From positions 1 to 64,000 of the forward strand of contig NZ_SNUB01000008.1 of assembly GCF_004378355.1 (NCBI RefSeq): a DNA stretch of 64,000 nt, written 5' to 3'. The translations under genes were made by a program, and so were the position numbers. The DNA is from Psychromonas algicola. Lineage in GTDB: Bacteria; Pseudomonadota; Gammaproteobacteria; Enterobacterales; Psychromonadaceae. This document shows positions 55,920 through 64,000 of the stretch, in pieces. Position 1 is the first letter of the stretch. Every line of letters starts with the position of its first letter. The notes under the pieces were generated by a model that had not been told where the DNA came from, searched no databases, and saw nothing but the letters and a program-made list of their open reading frames with translations.

Positions 55920-57407
55920 ATGGTTTTTACAATGATTAATAATCACATAGCAAATAATAAAACAGACAATAAAAAAATTGCGATCATTGGTGGTGGTATT
56001 GCCGGAGCTTCAATCGCACTTTATTTAACTGAGATTGGCTTAAAAGTAGACTTGTTTGAGAAAGGAACAAGCCTAGTTAATGGGCCGCCTATTTGCCATC
56101 TTCATGCTGGTGGTAATTTATATCGCGAGATTCCCGATGATCAATGTGTCACTCTATTACATGAGTCGATTGAATCATTGCGTTTGTACCCTGATTCAGT
56201 GGATTATAGACCAACAGTGATTGCGATCCCTAAACAAGATCCCGGTCAGCCGTTAGACTTATTGCCTCGATTAACGCTGTTACAAAATGAATATCAATCA
56301 CTGATTGATCAAGATGCAGCGAATCAAGTCTTAGGTAAAGCGAGTGATTATTATCGTTTATTTGAGCTAGAAGAGTTACAAGCATTAGCTTTATTAGATG
56401 AACAAAAAATTCCTAAAACAGCTGAGCAGTGGATGATTCCCTTTGCTAAGCATACTGATTTATCTGCACTGAAATTCCCTGTGGTGTTAGTGCAGGAGTT
56501 TGGATGGAATGTATTTCGCCTTGGCGCAACGGCAGCGCTTTCATTGGAAAAAAATGAATTAGGCAAAGTACACTTAAACAGTAAAGTTGTTAAAATTGAA
56601 CAAATTAGTGGTGTGCAAAATAACAACAAGCAATGGTTAGTGACTCATGAAGAAGAAGGGCTGCAAAGCACTGATTCATTTGATTACTTAATTAATGCAG
56701 CAGGTTTTAGAACCGGTGAAATTGATGACCTTGCTGGCTTCCATCGTCAGCGTTTGGTTGAATTTAAAGCGGCTTACGTGACTAAATGGCAAGGCACAGA
56801 AGGTTTATGGCCCGAAGTTATTTTCCATGGTCAACGTGGCACACCAGAAGGCATGGCTCAATTTACGCCTTATGCTGACAACTTGGTGCAATTACATGGT
56901 ATGACCGATGAAATTACCTTGTTTGATAACGGTTTAGTAACCAGTTCAGAGGAAAGTGCTCAACCAAAATTAAACGAACAGTTTATCCGTAAAATAGATA
57001 AAGGCTGGTTAGCGCAAGAAATTGAAGTACGTGGTCAACGTGCTATCGATCATTTAGCGCGTTATATTCCTGCTTTTAAACATGCTGTTGTTGAAGGTAA
57101 ACCTTTATTTGGTGCACAGCAAATTCCTGGTGAAGATGCGAATTTACGCGCGGCAGGTGTCTCTTTTGAAGGCAATAATTATGCACGCTGTGAAATAGTT
57201 AAAGCCTCATCGGTATTAACTTGTGCGGATGCATTAACTGAAGAGTTGGCAGAGCTCGGATTCGTTGATAGAAAGTCTGTGGGCGAACGTTTGTTCCCAA
57301 TTACTCATTCTATTAGTGACCTTGATATAACAACGCGCTCAGAGCTTTATACGCAGCAACGTGGTTATCCCATTGCTCTCGCTTACCGCAATATCAAACA
57401 ACAGTAA
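55920..57407 (+). CDS. FAD-dependent oxidoreductase (DAO-like)
   Basis: Predicted flavin enzyme of 495 residues. The dinucleotide-binding motif IAIIGGGIAGASIALYLTEIGLKVDLFEKG is near the N terminus, and another FAD stretch YLINAAGFRTGEIDD near residue 260. The substrate is unknown. An alternative ATG at 55932 exists; neither start has a clear ribosome site. A terminator follows. Confidence 0.78.
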   Translation: MVFTMINNHIANNKTDNKKIAIIGGGIAGASIALYLTEIGLKVDLFEKGTSLVNGPPICHLHAGGNLYREIPDDQCVTLLHESIESLRLYPDSVDYRPTVIAIPKQDPGQPLDLLPRLTLLQNEYQSLIDQDAANQVLGKASDYYRLFELEELQALALLDEQKIPKTAEQWMIPFAKHTDLSALKFPVVLVQEFGWNVFRLGATAALSLEKNELGKVHLNSKVVKIEQISGVQNNNKQWLVTHEEEGLQSTDSFDYLINAAGFRTGEIDDLAGFHRQRLVEFKAAYVTKWQGTEGLWPEVIFHGQRGTPEGMAQFTPYADNLVQLHGMTDEITLFDNGLVTSSEESAQPKLNEQFIRKIDKGWLAQEIEVRGQRAIDHLARYIPAFKHAVVEGKPLFGAQQIPGEDANLRAAGVSFEGNNYARCEIVKASSVLTCADALTEELAELGFVDRKSVGERLFPITHSISDLDITTRSELYTQQRGYPIALAYRNIKQQ

Positions 57408-57469
57408 CTTAATTCTTAAATAACTTAAGCGTTAAAGCACTTAAGCCTTAAATCGCTTAATCAAAGGTA

Positions 57470-57504
57470 AATCCTATGACTTAACTGGTCATGGGATTTT
57501 TTGT
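57470..57504 (+). terminator. Terminator after the FAD oxidoreductase
   Basis: AATCCTATGAC (57470-57480) pairs with GTCATGGGATT (57488-57498), one G-T wobble, then T residues. Confidence 0.8.
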
Positions 57505-57597
57505 TTCTCCATCCATATCCTTGAATTACTGCTTCTTCGACTCCATTATTAATGGTTCAAGCATATAAACATTACTTCCTAACATATTGAGTATATT

Positions 57598-59412
57598 GTG
57601 AATAATACTTCAGCAGATGATAGCAATTTAAAAAACACTTCTAACCCAAAAGAAAAGCTTAAAGCCTTCAATAGCTTATTACCAATATTAGCTTTTATAA
57701 AACCTTATAAATTAATGCTTTCATTAGCATTGCTTGCTTTGTTAGTCACTGCCATTATCAACCTTTCTTTAGGGCAAGCGGTGAAATCGGTTATCGACAA
57801 TGGTTTTATTGCTGGCTCAGCTCAACAATTACAAGCGACAATTTTAGGCTTGGTTTTCCTAGTTGCTTTATTGGCAGTAGGCACTTTTAGCCGTTTTTAT
57901 TTAATGTCGTGGTTAGGTGAACGTGTCAGCGCTGATATTAGAAAGGCTGTGTTTAATCGCATCGTCACTTTGCACCCAAGTTACTTTGAAGAAAATAGAA
58001 GTGGTGAACTCATGTCGCGCTTAACGACGGATACCGCGTTATTACAATCTATTATTGGCTCTTCATTCTCTATGTCGTTACGTAGTTTGTTTATGTTGAT
58101 TGGTGGATTGGTCATGTTGTTTGTCACCAACTTAAAATTGTCTTTAGTGGTTATTGTTGCAGTACCTTTCATCCTCATACCCATGCTTGTTTACGGCCGT
58201 AAAGTGAGAACCTTAGCTGAAAGTTCACAGGGAGCGATTGCGGATATTGGCACCTATGCAGGCGAAATTATTCAAAATATTAAAGTCGTACAAAGCTATA
58301 CCCATGAAGCCAAAGAGCAGGTCGCTTTTGGTCATGAAGTTGAGAAAGCTTTTGTGGTCGCAAAACGTAGAGTCAAACAACGCTCGTTTTTAATTGCCAT
58401 TGTTATCTTCCTAACCTTTGCTGCCATTAGCAGCATGTTATGGATCGGTGGAATGGATGTGCTATCAGGTAAAATGACCGGTGGTGAATTAGGCGCCTTT
58501 GTTTTTTACGCCATTATAGTCGCGACATCAGTAGCCACCATTGCAGAGGTTTATGGTGAACTGCAACGTGCTGCTGGTTCAGCAACGCGTTTACTCGATT
58601 TATTAAAAGTAGAAAGTGATATAAAACAACCTAGCCAACCGAGTGTGATGAAAGCACCATCCTCATCGGCAATCACGTTTGAAAAGGTGGATTTCTCTTA
58701 TCCTTCTCGACCAGATATTCCCGCGCTACACGATATTAATTTAGTGATCCCAACGGGAAAAACCGTCGCCTTAGTGGGGCCTTCAGGTGCAGGGAAAACA
58801 ACACTCTTTGAACTGTTGCAACGCTTTTATGACCCACAGCAAGGGCAAATAAAATTTAACGATACGGATATTACGCAGCTAGCATTAAGCGATTTACGCG
58901 ATGCCATGGGAATGGTGCCGCAACAGCCTATTTTATTTAGCTCTGACGTTTGGCACAACATTCGTTACGGCAACCCTCAGGCGACCGATGCGCAAGTCAT
59001 CGCAGCTGCAAAGCGCGCCCATGCCAATGAATTTATTAATCAATTGCCGCAAGGTTACGGCAGTTTTTTAGGTGAGCAGGGCGTACGCTTATCGGGCGGA
59101 CAAAAACAACGCATCGCCCTAGCAAGAGCAATTTTAAAGGATCCTAAGGTTTTATTATTAGATGAAGCAACCAGTGCATTAGATGCGCAAAGTGAAAATC
59201 ATGTACAAGCCGCGCTAAACAAACTAATGCAAGATAGAACCACCTTGATTATTGCGCATCGTTTATCCACAGTGAACGATGCTGATTTAATTGTAGTGAT
59301 GGATAAAGGCAGGATCGTTGATACGGGTGATCATCAGTCGTTGTTAACGAGTTCGCCATTGTATAAAAAACTGTGTGATTTACAGTTTGATAATAGCCAT
59401 TCGAAACAATAA
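57598..59412 (+). CDS. MsbA-like ABC exporter (fused permease and ATPase)
   Basis: Lipid or drug exporter of 604 residues. Residues 1-320 form six membrane segments (LMLSLALLALLVTAIINLSLG and further), and the ATPase half has Walker A GPSGAGKTT, signature LSGGQKQR and Walker B VLLLDEATSALD. The start is GTG at 57598. No lpxK-like gene follows, so it is probably a multidrug-type relative rather than MsbA itself; this is inference. Confidence 0.88.
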   Translation: MNNTSADDSNLKNTSNPKEKLKAFNSLLPILAFIKPYKLMLSLALLALLVTAIINLSLGQAVKSVIDNGFIAGSAQQLQATILGLVFLVALLAVGTFSRFYLMSWLGERVSADIRKAVFNRIVTLHPSYFEENRSGELMSRLTTDTALLQSIIGSSFSMSLRSLFMLIGGLVMLFVTNLKLSLVVIVAVPFILIPMLVYGRKVRTLAESSQGAIADIGTYAGEIIQNIKVVQSYTHEAKEQVAFGHEVEKAFVVAKRRVKQRSFLIAIVIFLTFAAISSMLWIGGMDVLSGKMTGGELGAFVFYAIIVATSVATIAEVYGELQRAAGSATRLLDLLKVESDIKQPSQPSVMKAPSSSAITFEKVDFSYPSRPDIPALHDINLVIPTGKTVALVGPSGAGKTTLFELLQRFYDPQQGQIKFNDTDITQLALSDLRDAMGMVPQQPILFSSDVWHNIRYGNPQATDAQVIAAAKRAHANEFINQLPQGYGSFLGEQGVRLSGGQKQRIALARAILKDPKVLLLDEATSALDAQSENHVQAALNKLMQDRTTLIIAHRLSTVNDADLIVVMDKGRIVDTGDHQSLLTSSPLYKKLCDLQFDNSHSKQ

Positions 59413-59851
59413 TTGTTTATTTAAAAGAGCTGATTTTGATGGTTATGAGTAGTAGCTATGAATATCGGCTCATCTGTGTTTATAGGGAATTCTGATATTA
59501 GTTAAAAAACTTCCGCCTAACAGTCTTGCATATTTTCATTGTATGACTAACTAATAGATTTTCTTTTCTTTACGATAGTCCGATACTTTTCAGTTTAGAT
59601 AAACCCTCAATTTAAACTTCACCTATCTACTGTTTTTTGTTTTTATTCCTTTATTCCTTTATTCCTTAATTGCATATTGCAATATTTTAGCTAAGTGCTT
59701 GATAATTCATGTTATCAAGTTGTTGTAATTAACACTTTTTAGATATTTTTCTTTATTTTTCTGCCAATTATAAAAAATGTACTAGGCTAATTTCATATAG
59801 AAATAGATTTAATTTTACTTTAAATTTTCCCTCATCATTTAAGGACTTAAG
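59413..59851. other. 439-nt AT-rich intergenic region
   Basis: No gene is seen. It contains three perfect tandem copies of TTTATTCC at 59642-59665. I found no sigma-28-type (flagellar) promoter before the chemoreceptor gene. Confidence 0.6.
59642..59665. repeat. Three tandem TTTATTCC units
   Basis: Perfect 8-bp repeat, three copies, about 190 nt upstream of the chemoreceptor start. Copy number could vary by slippage. Confidence 0.8.
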
Positions 59852-61615
59852 ATGAAAAAGATACCAATAACCAAATTGATCATGCTTTATTCATTAATTA
59901 TGATCGTTTTACAATTAGCATATGGATTGATATCCAATGTTAAAGTTAATCAAATGGGCGCACACATAGGGCAAATCGAAAGTGAATATATCCCAATAAC
60001 TAAAATAGTTACGATAGCGACAGAGCATATACTTGAACAAGAAATTGAATTTGAGCGTGCATTTCGTTTTGCATTACAGATGGGGACTATTAAAAGTGCT
60101 GATAAACACTATGAAGAAGCTATAAAAAAATTCAATTCTTTATCGGATAAAGTAAGTAAAGAGTTGGCGGAAGCCGATGAATTATTACTTCATGCTTTAC
60201 ATAATTTAGATGAAAATACAGATAAAACTGGGCTAGAAACTATCGAGCATAAAGTTGTAGAGCTTCGTGAAGGGCATAAAAGCTGGGTCGCACATTCTGA
60301 TAAAGTGTTTGCAATGTTAGTTCAAAGCGACTTTGATAAAGCAGAAAAAGAATCGGAAAGTGTTCACGATGAAGGGGTGCTAGTTGCCAAAAGTATAACG
60401 GAAATATTAGAAGAAGTTGAATTACTCACTGAAGAGGCCGTTCATTCACTTAAAGTTGAAGAAGAAGGTTTATTGATCTTAGGTATTACGATAGTTATTG
60501 CGTTTATACTTATTATCTTTTTAATTACCGCGTATATAGTGCGTAATCTGAATAAAGATTTAAAAGAGCTGAAAGAAAATATTAGATTAATATCTGAAGG
60601 TGATTTATGTACTCCAGTATTGTCTAAATTTGGCCTTGAGTTTGGCGTCGATGATATGGCCGAAAAACTACGTGTTATTTTAGTCTCAGTTGAAGATAGT
60701 GCTACCGAAATGTTAGCTGCTAGTTCAGATCTTGCTTCAATTAGTGTTGAAGTTTCTGAAACAATCAATGAACAATCAGAACAAATCGAATTGGTCTCTG
60801 CAGCGATTACTGAAATGGAAGCGACTTCTGAGGAAGTTGCTAAGAATACAAGTGATACTCAGAGTGCAACGAAAAGCGTGACAGAAAAAGCATTAGAGAG
60901 CAAAGAAAGTACATTAGAGTCAATGCAATCTATATCAAACCTTACTGAAAGCCTTAAGCAAACTAGTGAAAATATCGCCGAATTAGAAGAGCATAGTTCG
61001 AATATTAGTTCAGTGCTCGACGTCATTAAAAGTATTGCTGACCAAACCAATTTATTAGCTTTAAATGCTGCGATTGAAGCTGCACGTGCCGGAGAACAAG
61101 GACGAGGTTTTGCCGTTGTAGCAGATGAAGTGAGAAACTTAGCACAGCGAACTCAAAGTTCTACAGTAGAAATTGAAGGGATGATCGGTAAATTTATCCA
61201 AGGTACTAGTGAAGCTGTTCGCTCTATGCAAGAATGTTCAGCCTTTGGAGAATCCAGCAGAACCACAGCCATTGAATCAAGTAAAAGAGTTGAAGAAATT
61301 CAATCATCAATGGAGCATGTTAACGATATGAATCAGCAAATAGCGACAGCCGCCGAGGAACAATCTTGTACTTCTAAAGATCTTTCTGAAAATACGATAA
61401 AAATTCATGATTTAACAGAGGTCACAGTGGCGTCATCAGCGAGAGTGTCAGTTACCTCTGAAGAGTTGGCGACATTATCGATGGCACTAAAAGAGCAAAT
61501 TGAGCATTTCTCATTAAGATGTGATCAGTCGAAAATGGAAAGTAAGATAGAAATGGATGAAAAAATCAAAGCAAATAAGGAGTCTATTGAGGCTAAGGTA
61601 TCGGAGGTAATTTAA
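59852..61615 (+). CDS. Membrane-bound methyl-accepting chemotaxis protein
   Basis: Chemoreceptor of 587 residues. Membrane segments are at about 8-27 and 207-229; the region between is a helical periplasmic sensor domain rich in Glu. A HAMP-like stretch follows, then the signalling hairpin [39 protein letters not shown] near residues 395-430. The C-terminal tail has no recognisable CheR-binding pentapeptide. No other chemotaxis gene adjoins. AAGGA precedes the ATG. Confidence 0.92.
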   Translation: MKKIPITKLIMLYSLIMIVLQLAYGLISNVKVNQMGAHIGQIESEYIPITKIVTIATEHILEQEIEFERAFRFALQMGTIKSADKHYEEAIKKFNSLSDKVSKELAEADELLLHALHNLDENTDKTGLETIEHKVVELREGHKSWVAHSDKVFAMLVQSDFDKAEKESESVHDEGVLVAKSITEILEEVELLTEEAVHSLKVEEEGLLILGITIVIAFILIIFLITAYIVRNLNKDLKELKENIRLISEGDLCTPVLSKFGLEFGVDDMAEKLRVILVSVEDSATEMLAASSDLASISVEVSETINEQSEQIELVSAAITEMEATSEEVAKNTSDTQSATKSVTEKALESKESTLESMQSISNLTESLKQTSENIAELEEHSSNISSVLDVIKSIADQTNLLALNAAIEAARAGEQGRGFAVVADEVRNLAQRTQSSTVEIEGMIGKFIQGTSEAVRSMQECSAFGESSRTTAIESSKRVEEIQSSMEHVNDMNQQIATAAEEQSCTSKDLSENTIKIHDLTEVTVASSARVSVTSEELATLSMALKEQIEHFSLRCDQSKMESKIEMDEKIKANKESIEAKVSEVI

Positions 61616-61666
61616 CAGCTATCTTTGATTCATGCTTATTTTTACCTAGCATCATATTAAATTGCA

Positions 61667-61698
61667 ATAAATTGTGGCTCTATTGAGCCACAATTTAT
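61667..61698. terminator. 14-bp hairpin after the chemoreceptor gene
   Basis: A perfect 14-bp stem (61667-61680 with 61685-61698) with loop TATT; the right arm ends in T residues. Confidence 0.7.
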
Positions 61699-61897
61699 TC
61701 TCATATTAGGTCGTGTTTTAGGTGCATGTTTTTTAACAAACCAGTTCATACTGCGCCATTAAGTCTCTTTGATATTAAATATCAAAGTGACGTGACTAGA
61801 GTAGAAGAGCTAATTTTCTAGCTGGAGATGTAATTTCTAGTTAAATAGAACTGAGAAGTTGTAGTTACCATAGGTAAGAACATTTTTAAGAGTGCAT

Positions 61898-62266
61898 TTA
61901 TTGAAAATTTGGTCTGATTTGATTTTTTATGTCATCAATATTAGATGGAGTAATAGTCCATTTACCATTCGCACTATTATCAAACTCTATATTTATTTTA
62001 GTAGTATCTCGTTCGAGCTGTATCAGCATTTGAGTAACTTTTATAGAGAATTCACACCACATTAAATCTTTAAGTTCCTTGCATAGGTTTGATAATCTAC
62101 GTCGTTGTCTTGAGATAGCTGTAAATGGTTCACCATCATCATTAAAATATAAGAAACCGCTTTGAGAAAAGCTAGCTTCTCCTAAATCCACCACTAAAGA
62201 CAGCACTTTCCAATCTCTTTTGTGTGTATGCGCTCAAAACTCATGTGGCAATGTTAAATCTTCCAT
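61898..62266 (-). pseudogene. Immunity-like protein, interrupted by an in-frame stop
   Basis: Reading leftward from an ATG at 62266, the codons give MEDLTLPHEF, then TGA (62234-62236), then a continuous reading frame of about 110 residues (AHTHKRDWKVLSLVVDLGEA...) ending at 61898. The later part has SGFLYFNDDGEPF, a helical middle and NGKWTITPSNIDD, which recalls YezG/DUF600-like immunity proteins; this is a weak recognition. The GTG at 62206 could start a shorter product instead. I infer a nonsense-disabled gene. It begins 14 nt after the SGNH hydrolase gene on the same strand. Confidence 0.5.
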
Positions 62267-62279
62267 TGAATATCTAATT

Positions 62280-62912
62280 TTATTCGTCCAATGGCAAAAT
62301 CCTAGGAATCAATTCGCTCAATTTATCAGCCAATTTAACATGCTCTTCTTGCTGCCAATGTATTCCTTCTTTTGGACAAGGTTTGACAATGTTAGCGGCA
62401 TCTAAAAAGTGACAGCCTAATTCCTTTGCACGTAACTCATAATACTGAGCAAACTGTTCGGATTTAGCTTGAGCGCCATTCCATCCTTCCTTACCATTAT
62501 CCAGTTCCAATACATGTGCTGGAGAAATTAATAACACCTCTGGCGTCTTTTTCATAAAGCCTGGATTGAAGTTTTTAACAACGTCAACCAAGCGTGCTGC
62601 ACCTTTGGAAATATCGCTAGCGGTGACATGATATCTCGATTTTAAATCGTTGGTGCCCAGCATAATGATCACTAAGTCTGGATGATGGCTTCCTAAACAA
62701 GGGAGTAAATAATCTAACCCTTTTTTACCTACTTCAAATGGGTCTTCAAATACGGTTGTACGGCTATTTAAGCCTTCTTCAATAATTCGATATCCATCAG
62801 GCAATTGTGACTGTAACAACATCGTCCACCGCTCAGATTCATTATAACGACGCTCTAAAGAAGGGGAGTACCCCCAAGTGTTGGAGTCACCAAAGCACAG
62901 AATAGTTTTCAT
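62280..62912 (-). CDS. SGNH/GDSL-family hydrolase
   Basis: Predicted esterase/lipase of 210 residues. Block I is CFGDSNTWGY (catalytic Ser), block III has GTNDLK (Asn), and block V has KEGIHW with the catalytic His. At the place where an Asp is usual three residues before His (D-G-x-H), a Glu stands. No signal peptide is evident, so it is probably cytoplasmic. Substrate unknown. Confidence 0.85.
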   Translation of the reverse strand: MKTILCFGDSNTWGYSPSLERRYNESERWTMLLQSQLPDGYRIIEEGLNSRTTVFEDPFEVGKKGLDYLLPCLGSHHPDLVIIMLGTNDLKSRYHVTASDISKGAARLVDVVKNFNPGFMKKTPEVLLISPAHVLELDNGKEGWNGAQAKSEQFAQYYELRAKELGCHFLDAANIVKPCPKEGIHWQQEEHVKLADKLSELIPRILPLDE

Positions 62913-63250
62913 TGTTCAATATCCTTCCATAAAGCTAATTAAGTCATTTTAGAATATCCAATAACTTGCAATAAAACAATGTGATAAAGTAACTGATAAT
63001 ATGCTTTTTAGTTGATGAATTGAAACCAAAGAATCTCCAAATCAATAGGAGGCGAACTCTCAACTGCTAAATTTAGATATATCAATCAGCTATGTTAAAT
63101 ACCCATCATTTAGCATTTACTATCAGTTACCATTTTAAATTGGGGCGTTATTAACCATTATTGTTTAATTTGGCATACAAAGTGCTTTCATATTTGAGAC
63201 TGTGTTTAAATTATATTAAAAGAATCATTCTTATATAGGAGTATCAAATT
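62913..63250. other. 338-nt intergenic region
   Basis: Divergent region between the SGNH hydrolase and the small ORF. It is AT-rich and I see no clear feature except a TAGGAG ribosome site at its right end (63236-63241). Confidence 0.5.
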
Positions 63251-63436
63251 ATGGATAAAAAAACCAAAATAACTACTGCCAAAACATCTCTATTAAATGA
63301 TTGTACTAACCATATTGCTTTCCAGCTCAAGGAAACACATCTAGACAAAAACATCTCTCAACATCGCGTTGAACCTGCATATGAGACTCATGTCGCAGAG
63401 ATCGTCACGGAAGAATTCATTAAAGGTTATAATTAA
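63251..63436 (+). CDS. Small hypothetical protein (61 residues)
   Basis: A 61-residue hydrophilic ORF with no known motif. The strong TAGGAG site 9 nt before its ATG argues that it is translated. It has no signal peptide and shows a charged, helical-looking composition. I do not recognise it, and conservation was not tested. Confidence 0.45.
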   Translation: MDKKTKITTAKTSLLNDCTNHIAFQLKETHLDKNISQHRVEPAYETHVAEIVTEEFIKGYN

Positions 63437-63772
63437 TAAACGCTATTTGGTATTCGAAAAATTAGATGGTTGTGTTTATATACTGGTTTTTATGATGCTC
63501 CTTAATAAAGCATTAAAGCCCATCTTTGAAGCACTTATTGATAGATATTGCACTTATTGAGTGCAATAAATGATATTTAGTAGGTGAAGTGACAGGATAT
63601 TCATATATCGCTTTTAGCAGTTTCAATGAGTTATTGAATAAGTCAATGATGGTGCTAAAGCTTATAAGTGAATACCCTAAGACACACTTAGCGAAGACAG
63701 TTAGATCTTTTATGGGCTTGCTCTTTTCTGCATTGTTGCAAAATATAAAGCAAGCTTAGTTTATATTTTACT
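63437..63772. other. 336-nt intergenic region with a hairpin
   Basis: No convincing gene. A perfect 8-bp hairpin (63547-63554 with 63560-63567) may be a terminator for the small ORF; it has no clean T tract. Confidence 0.5.
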
Positions 63773-64000
63773 TTAACGTTTTAAGTATCGATTTCGAATT
63801 GTATTGTTAAAAGCTTCTATAAAACTAGGGTTGAATAATCGACCTGTTTCTCCATTGATCATAGACGTTGCACTAAATAGTGACTTTTTAAAGCTGCGGT
63901 CTGCGCGTTCATGTGTGACTGCATAAAAAGTATCCGCAAGTGCCAGGATCATCGCTCCTGGATTAATTTCTTCTCCGCTTAAACCTTGTGGGTAACCACT
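63773..64000 (-). CDS. HD-GYP-type phosphohydrolase, C-terminal part (runs off the right edge)
   Basis: The reading frame is open from the window edge (64000) to a TAA at 63773-63775, 75 residues. It contains SGYPQGLSGEEINPGAMILALADTFYAVTHERADR, the characteristic end of HD-GYP domains, followed by the usual closing helix NPSFIEAFNN. HD-GYP proteins often degrade cyclic di-GMP; the HD and GYP residues themselves lie beyond the window, apart from GYP (second to fourth residues seen). The start is outside. Confidence 0.75.
   Translation of the reverse strand, partial: SGYPQGLSGEEINPGAMILALADTFYAVTHERADRSFKKSLFSATSMINGETGRLFNPSFIEAFNNTIRNRYLKR

Noticed and set aside
59413-59851. Sigma-28 promoter of the chemoreceptor gene
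   Set aside because: No TAAA-N15-GCCGATAA-like sequence was found.
63720-63760. IS6/IS26-like end (CATTGTTGCAAA)
   Set aside because: Only about a dozen bases resemble such an end; no transposase and no second end lie nearby.

Overview
The window is a contiguous piece of an AT-rich gammaproteobacterial chromosome. The gene order yceD-rpmF-plsX-fabH-fabD-fabG-acpP-fabF-pabC-mltG-tmk-holB-tatD and the block pheS-pheT-ihfA are classic gammaproteobacterial core arrangements. The low GC content, the protein sequences and the mix of basic-amino-acid ABC transport, PsiE, MepB-like and LysE genes suggest a marine Psychromonas-like organism or a close relative (inference from style, not proven). No rRNA, tRNA, CRISPR array or intact insertion sequence was seen.

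Layout. 1-8.2 kb: a short CPA1-type cation/proton antiporter, a two-repeat lipoprotein, a SatP-type acetate transporter, a four-gene basic-amino-acid ABC importer with a terminator between binding protein and permeases, a Trp-rich small protein, a periplasmic cyclophilin and a YajG-type lipoprotein. 8.2-12 kb: a long intergenic region with an inverted pair of DnaA boxes, uvrB, and a two-gene probable copper operon (small exported protein plus DUF411 protein) behind a CueR-like promoter. 12-18.7 kb: a hypothetical gene, a soluble FIST-domain chemoreceptor, and a LacI-type regulator divergent from a mannonate dehydratase and a Gfo/Idh/MocA oxidoreductase, with a palindromic operator between. 18.7-23 kb: PsiE, MepB-like, DUF3224, and an AraC regulator between two LysE-type exporters.

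23.1-34.6 kb is the most unusual part: one apparent operon with two BapA-prefix/Ig-like secreted proteins that share an identical C-terminal tail, a 900-residue TPR-sulfotransferase, and a complete type I secretion system (TolC-like outer membrane protein, LapB-like ABC transporter without an evident peptidase cysteine, HlyD-like adaptor). The combination of sulfotransferase and type I exporter recalls the RaxST-RaxA-RaxB system of Xanthomonas, but here the candidate substrates are adhesin-like proteins. I infer, without proof, that the secreted proteins or a surface glycan are sulfated.

34.7-52.6 kb is mostly housekeeping: DUF1275, GNAT, acyl-CoA thioesterase, Maf/YceF, the large fatty-acid/phospholipid operon (yceD appears to be made from a leaderless mRNA, and a FadR-like palindrome precedes acpP), and pheST-ihfA. 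52.7-64 kb carries a CobB sirtuin, two uncharacterised envelope proteins, phosphoglycolate phosphatase, an FAD oxidoreductase, an MsbA-like exporter, a membrane chemoreceptor, a probable immunity-like pseudogene, an SGNH hydrolase, a 61-residue ORF and the 3' end of an HD-GYP-type gene running off the right edge.
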